Translations under genes and position numbers: made by a program
Source: Cotesia glomerata
Taxonomy: Eukaryota; Arthropoda; Insecta; Hymenoptera; Braconidae
NCBI RefSeq assembly: GCF_020080835.1
Contig: NC_058160.1
Coordinates: 6,885,515-6,949,514, forward strand
DNA length: 64,000 bases
Direction of reading: 5' to 3'
Notes under the pieces: generated by a model
What the model saw: only the letters and a program-made list of their open reading frames with translations
Database searches by the model: none
What the model was told of the DNA's origin: nothing
Shown here: one piece after another, positions 1-10,614 of the stretch
How positions within the stretch are numbered: the first letter of the stretch is position 1
How the letters are laid out: every line of letters begins with the position of its first letter

Positions 1-1
1 C

Positions 2-208
2 AGTACTGATCCACCTCAAGTTTGTCATGGTCATGGTCCAACGACAAGTGCAAGTAGAGATCAAGCCGCTCTTACTGCTTTACGCACTCTTAGTAAACTT
101 GGATTAGATAGTGTTACAAATACACAAAAAAAAGAACAACCTGCCTCAAGTGAGCAGACTAAAAATCAAGCGAAGAATAATATTATTAATCAAGCGATCG
201 ATAAGTAA
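2..208 (+). CDS. stau: Staufen-like dsRNA-binding protein, C-terminal end (partial)
   Basis: The open frame enters from the left edge and stops at TAA 206-208, giving the last 68 residues. It contains PPQVCHGHGPTTSASRDQAA followed by a helix rich in Ala and Leu (LTALRTLSKLGLDSV). This is the pattern of the second half of a double-stranded-RNA-binding domain, and it best fits the last dsRBD of Staufen. A Gln/Asn/Lys-rich tail follows. Staufen proteins bind structured mRNAs and act in mRNA localisation and translation control in the cytoplasm. Upstream exons lie outside the window, so the family call rests on one partial domain. Another multi-dsRBD protein is possible. Confidence 0.7.
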   Translation, partial: STDPPQVCHGHGPTTSASRDQAALTALRTLSKLGLDSVTNTQKKEQPASSEQTKNQAKNNIINQAIDK

Positions 209-1007
209 CATTGATTGGTAAAACTGAATTACGACATATTTCATTTTTTCCAATCTAAAGGTACTTTTTGCTTTGTATATTATAGTAGAAATCCTACAAA
301 TTCGACTTGGAAAGAGAGAGAGAGAGAGGAAAATCTATTTTCGTTAGAATTTTTTTTTTACTCGTTTACTAGTACACGATCAAAATAAGACGAGATAGCT
401 TTCCCTCTCTGCTTTTCGTAGTCAAATTTATGGAAGTTCTCTTGTATACCAGTCATAAAGCGTGTTTTTTAAACTTTTTTTTTAAGTTTTTTATGTTATT
501 TTTTTGTTTTTATGTTTTTTTTTTGTCTTAAATACATTGAATTGCTGACATAGAAGCAAGAAACTAACAGTAGTAATGATCGCTTGAAACCATTATCGAA
601 TCGCGTTTATAATTTACTCGCAGTATTATTGCCCTTGCGGAATACACTTTTAACGAAAATAATTTGAGAATTTCTTTTTATTATTATGATTACTATTTAC
701 TGTGGTTAGTTTTTTTTTTCGTTTTATTCAAATGATAATCTTGGCTTGTCTTCCGTTTGGGCAAAGTAACACGACGAAATTACAAATAAAATGTCGTTTA
801 AAATTTTATTTATCAAACACGATCGAACTAAACAAACTAAATAATATCTCAGACAAAATTGCGGCCATTCCCTCAATTTCATTTAATTGCTTGTTCTTAA
901 CTTCCAATTCATAGTAGATCTTATTCTTCCTTTCATTAGTACAACCTTTAATTAATTTTGATCTTTTGTATTTTTATTTCAAAAATAACTTTTTTTAATT
1001 TCAATTA

Positions 1008-1147
1008 AGGTAAAAGCCCCAATAGATTATCACGTACCAGTATATGATCACTCCATGTATTTGTATATCTATATTCACAAATATAGGTATACAAATACAT
1101 GGAGTGATCATATACTGGTACATGATCATCTATTGGGGCTTTTACCT
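1008..1147. mobile_element. 140-bp hairpin MITE, AGGTAAAAG family, copy 1
   Basis: The two halves are near-perfect inverted copies. A 60-bp arm starting AGGTAAAAGCCCCAATAGAT is repeated in reverse complement with about three mismatches, leaving a loop of roughly 20 bp. TA dinucleotides flank both ends (1006-1007 and 1148-1149), as expected for a Tc1/mariner-type target duplication. It has no coding capacity. The same terminal bases occur in elements at 20409 and 38550. Confidence 0.85.
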
Positions 1148-2708
1148 TACTGGTACTGAATTCAAAAACTCAAAAAATTTTTTATTTAATGGTATTATTG
1201 TGATTGAATCCATTTTTCTTAAATTGTTATTAATGGTTTGAAAAAATCATTATTATTATTAATATTATTATTATTATTATAATTATTATTATTACAGATA
1301 TGTATATTATACAATATTTTTTTCAATCAATTATAAAAAAAATTGTTACAAAAAAAAAAGAATTTTAAACAAATTTTTTTTCTTTGTTTTGGTGAAGACA
1401 ATATTTTATTATTCACCCCGTTGCCTCGTGATTGTCACAAGATTAAAACTGAATTTTGTTGCAAAATCTTGAAGCAACGTTACTGAATTGTATTCTATTG
1501 TCTCGCATTTATTTATATGAACTTATGATATTATGATTGTTACATAATTTGGGGGAGTCGGTATATGGAGGTGAAGGAAATCGAGGACATGAAAGCTTAT
1601 TAAATGGTGTTATGCTAAATATGCGATTAATATATTTTTTAGAATTAGAACTTTTTTCATTGTTTTATTATCTTGTTTTTGTGAATGCATCATTCCCCTA
1701 TTTCCTTTTGTATTAAACCATATTGTTTATAAAACCGACAATTCCTAAATAAGTTCAATCTTTTTATCATTGATAATATAAACGTACTAAATTAAAATAA
1801 AAGTCAAATAAAGAGAAATAAATTGATATTCCCATGTTTATTTTGTGTTCAACATCTCTATATGTATATATAAATATTTTTTTTTTAATTACCTTTTTAC
1901 GTTTAAATAGTTCAAGTAATTTTTTTTTGTACTATCAACATATTTAATATATTACACTATGTGTGTAACTATGATAAATATAATTTTCATTTTTCATATT
2001 ATAGTAAGAATATTAAATACACTAGGTGTACGTTTTATTTTACCAAAAGAACCGCATTGGTTCTGATTATTCTTTCTTTTATTTGGCAAAAAAAAAACTA
2101 CTATAAAAAAAAACTTTCAATTACAAGCTTCAATAACTCAGGGAGTTATTTTTTACTTTCTAAGGCATTGTTATTGAAAATATTTGGATGTTCCATTGAA
2201 TCATTGTTAGATAATCTTAATAAGATTATTAATTAATAATTAATACTTGCAAAATAAAATATGTTGATATAAATCGCATTTTGTATATAGATATTAAATT
2301 TTTATTTATTGAAATAGACGCTTAATATAATTATCAGGCCAATTTTAGTAATTATTTTATTTCTCGTACAATCTAAAACTAATTTTGTTTTAAAAGTTAG
2401 AAGAAAAAATTAAAAAAAACATCGAATTTTGAGTTTTCAGGCAAATTCAATTTTATTGTAAAAAAATTAATAAATTTCTTAGTAATAAAATAAAGAATAT
2501 TAGTTTTTTTTTTTATTTTTTATTAGCTAAAAATAATTTTTTTTATTTTTTAATATTTTTACTGAAGTATAGAAGTATTCTGATGCCCCAATTAAAATTT
2601 AAGTGCCAGAAATCAAGATGATACTATTGATAAAAAAAAAAAACACCTGTCAATTGTTTGGAATGAAAATTAACAATTGGCAAGTTGAAAAATATTTTTA
2701 TTATTATC

Positions 2709-2710
<2 letters not shown>

Positions 2711-2790
<80 letters not shown>
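2711..2790. repeat. (AT)n microsatellite
   Basis: About 80 bp of alternating AT is interrupted once by GC (near 2749). Apparent ORFs on both strands here translate to Ile-Tyr repeats and are artefacts. Confidence 0.95.
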
Positions 2791-2793
<3 letters not shown>

Positions 2794-3482
2794 AAGTATT
2801 TATATGTTTTACTATAAATTTTTTTTTAATCAAATAAAAGGTCACCTGAAAATTGCTAAAATTGCACTATATGCAAGTAATCTGAACTTAGAGAGTCATC
2901 TCACGTTTATAACTAGAGATACAGACCCGGTAACATAATTTCTCTTTGACGGATTCCGGAAGGAGGCAGACTGTTAGAATGTTGACAGAACCAAGAACCA
3001 AGATCAGCTAGAACTGACACTTTACCGAGAAAACGAGTTCTATGAAAGATTTTATCTTTACAGAAATCAACTCAAACAGATTTTCATGAAATTAATGTAT
3101 GTAGGTGGAATAATAGAATCCGGATGAATTATATTTTTATTTTGGTATTTTAAAATAAAATAACAATCTGAACCCAACTTTGAATCAAATGATCGATTGT
3201 GTTATGTATACATAGCATAAGCATGTGTAGGTAGTAGATATTACATTACATTTATAGTCTCTACGTGTCAACATTGAAAAAGCGCTAACTTCACGCTGTC
3301 GAAACATAATCTCACACACAAACATTAATATTTATACATACACATGTATGATGATTCACTTATACATACTCCTGATGTAATGCGAAAACGGTGTGTCGTG
3401 AATTATTGTGGACATTGTAGGTGATTGAAATTGAATTGTGCAGTCGGCGTGGCGCGGCTTCATCAACAATTAACGTCACACC

Positions 3483-6400
3483 ATGGTAAATTATATTTAT
3501 TGTTCTTATGTATTTATTAAATCTATTAAATAATTTCATTATAAATTAACCTTTCAACAACAATACACTTTTTTGATAATCACCAACAATGTTTTTCATC
3601 GATTTCTAATAATTAATCTGACAATTTGTTATACAAATTATAATAAATTTATGGATCATTTTATGATGTAATTAATTGTATAATTTATTGCATAAACAAT
3701 AAAATTTTTAATAATGTCTTACAGGGAAGATTAAAATGGAGCGCAGTAATAGGACTGCTATTTTTCATACTAGAACTAGATGCCTTTTATGTTCCTGGAG
3801 TAGCCCCAGTTGAATTTAAAAAAGGGCAAAAAATAAATGTCAAGGCTGTAAAAATGACAAGTACGCGTACGCAATTACCGTACGAGTATTATTCATTGGG
3901 TTTCTGTAGACCAAAAAATGGAACTGTCGTCTACATGTCTGAAAACTTGGGTGAAGTTCTCCGAGGTGATCGGTAAGTTTATTTTTTTAATTTATTCAAT
4001 ATTCTTCTGTATCATATCAAGCAAATTGTTCCTGATTTTTATTATTTACATTTTTTCAAACAGAATTGTCAACACTCCGTATGAAGTAGCTATGGGGACT
4101 GATGTAAGTTGCAGATTGTTATGTCACACGCCGCAAAAACCTATGAATTGGAACGAAAAAGAATCCAAAACTGTAATCGAACGAATACAGCATGAATATA
4201 CGGTTCATTTGTAGGTTTAATAGTTTTTCAATCCTATCATTGTTTTATATTTGAATTAAGTTATTAATTTATTGTTAACATTGCAGATTAATAGATAATC
4301 TGCCTGCAGCTACTAAAAAAATCCACAAAGATGATAATGATAATGATATAGTTTATTATGGCTATCGGCTCGGTGGTGTTAAAGGCGATAAAGTATTCAT
4401 AAATAATTATCTCAAGCTCAAACTTAGTTATCATAAACATGGAGAGTAAGTAGTAATAAAATTTATAATAATAAAGAAGTAATCATTGTTTGTAATGGAA
4501 TTTGTTTCATTATTCAAATTAAATAATTGATAATTTTATGAATCTTACAGCAATGAATTTAGAGTAGTCGGTTTTGAAGTCGATGCGAGATCTGTTGATT
4601 TCAGCGAAGTAGAATTTAAAGACAATGACTGTCAACCACCGGGAGACATTTCTCCACAATACGTTAATCCAAAAAGAACAAGAATTTTATTTTTATACTC
4701 TGTTGAGTGGACTGAATCAGATATCAGTTGGGCTAGCAGATGGGATGTTTATTTGGGGATAAATGATGTTGAGATACATTGGTTTTCAATTATTAATTCT
4801 CTTGTTGTTGTATTCTTTTTATCAGGTAATGCAAATATACTTTTTAAATTTATAAAAATAAAACACGTGTGTTTAATATACATGTGTATATTTATATTAG
4901 ATAATCAAAGCAGCTGTTTAAATTTTTCATATACAATTAATTACTATTGTCAATTTATTAGGAATTCTTACGATGATTATGGTAAGAACATTACGAAGAG
5001 ATATCGCCCGTTATAATGCAGGCGATTGTGACAGTCTAGCAAGCTTGGATGAATCAATTGAAGAAACAGGTTGGAAATTAGTCCACGGCGATGTATTTAG
5101 ACCACCAACTAATTCTCGTCTTTTTGCTGCCGTTATTGGGAGCGGGATTCAAATATTTTTCATGGCGCTTATTACAATATGTACGAAATATAGATTACTA
5201 ATTACTTTATAGTTATTTCTAAAAATTTAAAGTTAATTTGTTTATAATTTTTTTTTATTTTTGCAGTCTTCGCCATGTTAGGAATGCTTTCGCCGGCTAG
5301 TAGAGGAGCACTTGCTACATGTGCAATTTTTTTTTACGCTTTTTCTGGGTTAGTCGCAGGTTATTTTTCAGCACGGTTGTATAAAACAATACGTGGAAGA
5401 CAATGGAAACGTGCTGCACTTTTAACAGCAACATTCTATCCTGGAATTGTATTTGGTACATGCTTCTTCCTTAATTTTTTCATTTGGGGAAAACACAGTT
5501 CCGGTGCAGTACCATTCACGACAATGTTATCACTACTGTGTCTTTGGTTTGGTATTTCTCTTCCACTTGTTTACCTCGGATATTTCTTCGGATATAGGAA
5601 ACAACCATTTACACACCCAGTGAGAACTAATCAAATCCCGAGACAAGTACCCGATCAATTATGGTACATGAATCCAGTTTTATGGTAAGTTGTTCGATAT
5701 TATATTATTTATATTTTTCGGTAACCGAAAAAAGTTTCACTGAGTAAAAAATAACATCTTTACTGAATCTTAACAAAAATTGTCAATTAAATAAAAAATT
5801 TTTAATTATTGGACATATTCACCCGAGGATGGTATGAGTGCTCATACCGACAATAATGTGGTGAAAATAGTTAATAAATAAAAATTTGATGAAAATTAAA
5901 TTAGTGTACCATCAACTGGACGGGAAAGTTGGCTTACAATAGTAACAAATCTCTTTATTAAGTAAAATCACCGATTTTAGGAATAATGTTTAACAATTAT
6001 TTATATTAATAAATAAAATTGATATTAAAATTAAGTAAATTATTTTTAGTACACTGATGGCTGGAATATTACCATTTGGAGCAGTATTTATTGAATTATT
6101 TTTCATTTTAACTGCACTATGGGAAAATCGATTTTATTATCTCTTTGGCTTCTTATTCCTCGTATTTTGTATTCTAGTTATTTCATGTTCACAAATATCA
6201 ATTGTAATGGTTTACTTTCAACTATGCGGAGAGGTATGTATTTTCGAATAATTTTATTTAATAATTATTTTCTTCCATATCAGAATAGCAATTAACCATT
6301 ATTTAATTAACTGTACACAGGATTACAGGTGGTGGTGGAGAAGTTTTGTTGTAAGTGGCGGTTCAGCTGTTTACGTATTTGCCTATTCAGTTTTTTATTT

Positions 6401-6560
6401 CATGACAAAACTTGAAATTACCGAACTAGTGCCAACGTTAATGTATTTTGGATATACCGGATTAATGGTTTTGACATTTTGGTTGCTAACCGGAACAATA
6501 GGATTCTTTGCTGCGTATGCATTCATTCGAAAAATTTATGCTGCGGTAAAGATTGACTAG
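3483..6560 (+). CDS. TM9SF4: Transmembrane 9 superfamily member 4 (nonaspanin)
   Basis: Nine coding exons join in frame: 3483-3485, 3725-3972, 4064-4210, 4287-4445, 4551-4825, 4962-5180, 5267-5684, 6050-6233 and 6321-6560. They encode 630 aa, normal for TM9SF4. The protein starts with a hydrophobic signal (GRLKWSAVIGLLFFIL). A lumenal domain follows with the family hallmarks RTQLPYEYYSLGFC and ENLGEVLRGDRIVNTP. The C-terminal part is multispanning and includes LPFGAVFIELFFI, SQISIVMVYFQLC and DYRWWWRSF, and the protein ends KIYAAVKID. Nonaspanins sit in Golgi and endosomal membranes and help sort transmembrane cargo; TM9SF4 is linked to phagocytosis and V-ATPase control. The initiator ATG is the last codon of its exon, immediately followed by a GT donor. 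No other frame-compatible Met lies early in exon 2. The gene converges on MPPE1. Confidence 0.95.
5819..5882. repeat. Small insertion-like sequence with perfect hairpin in a TM9SF4 intron
   Basis: The 365-bp intron between 5684 and 6050 is the longest internal intron of the gene. It contains a perfect 8-bp inverted repeat (GGTATGAG, 2-nt loop, CTCATACC) near 5831-5848. The hairpin is followed by a short unique stretch and an A-rich tail (AATAAATAAAA). A hairpin close to a simple A-rich tail resembles the 3' end of a short non-LTR element, but no target duplication was identified. Confidence 0.3.
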
Positions 6561-7141
6561 TCGTTAATTTCTTTATAGATGTCTTTTTCTTACAATTAAA
6601 AAAAATAATAATAATTAAAACAGAGACAATTTTCTATTACTATTGATATGTGTGAAAACGTATCCTGCCTAATTTTTGGCAATCGAATAAATATATCAAG
6701 TGAATGAGAGAATGTATGATATAAGTATAATTAATAAAATATAAAAATAATTTCTTAGATTAGTTTATATAAATTTAATATATATTTGTAAGAAAAACAA
6801 AACTAAAAATTTTCCAAAACACAAAATCAGTTAAATTATTTCTTTGGTGCTTTGATGAAAAGTTAAAAAAATAGATTTAAATAAAAACAAAACAATTTTC
6901 ATATTTGGTACTTACAATGTATGAATTAAACGCATAAGTACACTTATTTAAAAATGGTATATTTTATTTTAAGTATATTAACATATAAGCGTATGTAAGT
7001 AAGTACGATGTAAAATTGATAATAATGTAGACAATATCAGTATTTTAATTACGAAAAATCTGATTAATGATTTAATGTACAGAGCTTTGTTAAAAAATGA
7101 GAGATCATTATTTATTTACATCCAATTATTGATGATAATGT

Positions 7142-9443
7142 TCAATGTAGTTTTAAAAAGTGATGACGGCGGTTCATTTTTTGCTTGGCTCGAAACAGAA
7201 GATAAAAAACGATACATATTCCACCTACAGTGTATATTAAAATAACTGTATTCTCAACGGGCATGTAACATTTTGATAAAGCGTAATTGTTTGGTGTAAA
7301 AACTCCCTAAAATAAAATATATGATTAAGTATGTGTAATAAAAAATAATTGCATTAAATAATTACTTAATTACTGAGATAAATTATTTATTTATTTACTA
7401 TTAAAAATGATGGATTATTTTTATTTCTCCAACTGTATGAAGGAATTGTGATTTCTAGAGTGTCTTCACCATGTAATTGTCTGCAGCCGTGATGTGTATG
7501 ACCATCAATAATAAGTCTTGGATTCAATAACTCCAAAAGCTTTAAGTGGATTATTTTTGTTCTCAGTAAAAATTAATACTCGAAAATGTATAATAATAAA
7601 TTAATGCTGAAAAGAGCTACCTGTACAGAAGACTCTTTTGACAAACAATCCCACCGCTCACGAAATTTAAAATTTTTTATTTCATCTGGTGCTTGATCTG
7701 GTTCTCTGCATGAAGCATCAGACTCTCGATACATTGGAAAGTGCTGAATAGAATTTTCATTTGTATTTTTTGTAGTTATATAAGTCATAATTTGATTTTA
7801 AAAAAAGTTTAATTCAAAAGTAAAATATAAAAAATTATCGTTTGAAAATTTATCAAGTAAAATAGAAAATACATGCAATAAACATACTTGAAGTAAAATT
7901 GGCCGACTGTATATTTCAATTATAGTTTTTCCAGACTTAGCACAATCACTTTTGATTCCTTTGGCGCATTTCAATTGTTCTGTTAAAAATAGTGATTAGT
8001 ATATATTTAAAAAAATTATTTTTTTTCTCTAATAAATTCAATTTATACTTGATATTTCGTAAATTTTAACTTCAGCAGGCCTACAAAGAAAACATCCATC
8101 CCCTTCGAATGCCATGCTATTAATAAGTATAAAATGATTTCCTCGGATGCTGACTCTTTTGACGTTTGGTGATTTCATACTATTGATAAATCGTTGATTT
8201 TTATAAGGTGTTATTGCTGAAAAAATTATATTTAACAGTTAAATATTTTAAGTACTACTAGCAAAAAAATGGCTATTTTTTGAAAGTGAGAACCACACTA
8301 TTTTGAGCCATAAAGTCAAAATAAATATATATTTATTATTTTCAATTCAAAAAGTCGACATAGGAAAAAAAAAATTCGGATATCGACGGCCTAATTAGCA
8401 ATTGATCTAACTCCTTATTTTTTAGAGGGTGATTTTTTAACATTTTGATACAGCAATAGTCCAATTATAAATTATTTGAATGATTCAAACCAAAATATTA
8501 TACCTCTATTAGATATTAATGATATTAAATGGTTTTTCAAAGTGGTATTAAATTTTGAATCAATTGTTTTTTCATAAAAATGGAAGATTCTCTAAAATAG
8601 AGTTAGACAATTTGCTAATTAGAACGTCGATATGTCCATTTTTCGATTTTTTATGACCAGGAGCAGGGTAAACCTCACTTCCAAACAGTTACCAGAAAAT
8701 TATTGATTCTCAGACCATAGTGAAAACCCATGTCATGATTTCCGGCAAGCACATAAGAATAAGTGTTCTTCGGAACAGAAAAAAGAGAATGAAATCTATT
8801 AACATAAGTTTGGAATTCATCTTCACTACTTCGAGCTCCTTCATCAAATATATCTCCTATTTAAAAATAAAATCTATATTATTTATCAGGTGAAAATGTA
8901 ATAGGTTTACAATAGCAAATTACAAACCCAAAAAAAAAACAATCTCAGGTTTATGAAGAACCATTGATGTTTGAAAAGTCCTGTACATTTGCCATTCTCT
9001 GAAATAGTAGTTATTTAAAAAAATTTTTTCTAATAATATGTAGCATTAAATGAGTTAATTGATACATACCTTCTAAGCTTATCAAACCAATGTCCAGTTT
9101 TAGATCCTAATAAATGAGTATCTGCTATAAAAATAATTTTTACCGGCTTCTCCTCTATTATGGCTGGTTTGATTGAAGGGTCTGCTTTAAAGCTGTCGAT
9201 ATCTGGCCATGAGCACTAAAAAATAAATATAAATATAAATATAAAATTATTAAAGATAGATTGATACAATTTTAATCTTACTTGTGCAAGGACGACATAG
9301 TAAATGAGATATTCACAGTAGACTACAAGACAAAGAGCAGCAATAAAAGCTTCGAGTAAATAGTGTTTATATGATCGCTTATTCATGTCCAACATTGATA
9401 AATAAAATTTTTTTGTATCAAAATATATAGATACTCTTACCAT
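7142..9443 (-). CDS. MPPE1: Metallophosphoesterase 1 (PGAP5-like GPI-anchor remodelling enzyme)
   Basis: Nine minus-strand exons join in frame: 9443-9282, 9215-9070, 8998-8928, 8856-8716, 8216-8049, 7979-7888, 7743-7621, 7539-7399 and 7306-7142. They encode 402 aa, close to the animal family length. Binuclear-metal motifs appear in order: ADTHLL, FFLGDIFDEG, AGNHDMGFHY and DGHTHHGC. Hydrophobic segments near both ends (LLEAFIAALCLVVYCEY and VILIYTVGGICIVFYL) fit a two-pass membrane protein with a lumenal catalytic domain. PGAP5/MPPE1 removes an ethanolamine-phosphate side chain from GPI anchors so that GPI proteins can leave the ER. The start is uncertain. M at 9443 is followed at once by GTAAGA, Met codons at 9395 and 9386 are alternatives, and a 63-nt in-frame intron is conceivable. 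The donor after 8716 (GTCTGA) is atypical, but phase and family alignment support it. Confidence 0.9.
8354..8660. repeat. Inverted-repeat element inside an MPPE1 intron
   Basis: The 499-bp intron 8217-8715 is far longer than its neighbours. Its left part (8354-8414) and right part (8598-8660) are inverted copies. Both contain ATATCGACG, then CTAATTAGCAA, then TCTAACTC. Weaker inverted similarity appears to extend outward to about 8285 and 8685 (GAAAGTGAG / CTCACTTCC). This looks like a foldback or MITE that enlarged the intron. It carries no ORF. Confidence 0.6.
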
Positions 9444-10614
9444 CCAATAAATAATGGAGAAAACACTCTGTTTAATATTTAGTCACATAAAAAATTATTA
9501 TTTTTCTTAAAATAGTAAATAAGTAGAATAAATCGATCACATTAAAAATTAGCTTGAATAAATTTTGTTAGTATTTTCGTTTTAATTTGAGCCAAAATAA
9601 TTTTAAATGATTTAATTGATTTCGAGGATGTAAATAATGCATTGATAACTGTATTTGTATACAATTTTTGTAATAATGCTGATAAAAATAATTATATTTT
9701 ATTGCATTATCTCGATGTTTATAGTGATAACAGTTCTATAAATTTGTATTTCTCATTATTAATACGATTTAAAAAATTTTATCATATATTAACGAGTAAT
9801 TTTCAAGTTATAACCTTATATATACTGTCAGTAGGATAATAATATCAACACAATCGAAGTATCTATCTATCCTTCTTGAAGCGCTTAAGGCGCCATAATT
9901 ACTGATATTCAAAAATGATTAATACACTTTTCTTTTCATGATTAAAAATTGTGAAAATTTGGTTTTAATAAATTACTCAATTTTTAAAATAAACACAAAA
10001 ATAATAAAGAGATTAACAGACATATGACAATTTTTTTGAATTTTTCTTGTTAAAAACATTACATGAAAATAAAAAAAAAATCCACATTTCGAAGATTTGA
10101 AAAACTATAAGTGCAATTTTTTATAAATATTTTTTTGGTTCTAAATTTAATTAAAAAAAAAAAAAAACGAAAAAATTTTTTAATTTCTGCTGATTTCAGG
10201 ATTATCAAAAATAATTAACTGATTAAAAAGCAGTATTAAAAAATCATCATTTATCATAAAATTATTATAAATATATTATTAAACGAATAAATGTATACTT
10301 AAAAAATCAAAACAAAAAGTTAATGTAAAACAAACTTTATTTAACGAGTATTATTTTATTCTAACAAAAGAGAAAAAAAAAATGTTACATAACTTATATG
10401 TATAATACGATTGTCTTACAACTAATCTATTTTAATCATTATTATTCAAACAACAGGTAAGAAATTTTTTGAATCACCATTTATTTACATTATTTATATA
10501 TTCCGCACTGCAAGTATATATGTGTGGAGGTGTAAAATGAATACCTGTACTCAAAACACGTAAAAAAAAAAAAAAAAACAAATTTTAACATAATTACAGA
10601 TTATGATTAAATTT
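9444..10614. other. Intergenic region between divergent MPPE1 promoter and RPAP1 3' end
   Basis: No gene is recognised. The part next to 9443 should hold the MPPE1 promoter and 5' UTR, and the part next to 10615 the RPAP1 3' UTR. Around 10015-10200 a stretch containing AAAACTATAAGTGCAATTTT resembles the interior of the small element at 16281-16468, so a decayed copy of that family is possible. The remainder is AT-rich with A runs at 10150 and 10562. Confidence 0.5.

Larger units (their letters stand above)
209..3482. other. 3' UTR of the Staufen-like gene and intergenic DNA
   Basis: No convincing gene is seen. The stretch is AT-rich with T and A runs, a short GA run near 314-330, one hairpin element (listed separately) and an AT microsatellite. 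AATAAA-like signals occur at several places, for example near 1807, so the 3' UTR probably ends in the first 2 kb. The last 150 bp before 3483 are less AT-rich and hold the likely promoter and 5' UTR of the next gene. Confidence 0.6.

Noticed and set aside
2603..2938. Overlapping ORFs on both strands with Ile-Tyr repeats
   Set aside because: They are translations of an AT microsatellite and occur on both strands at once; no family signal.
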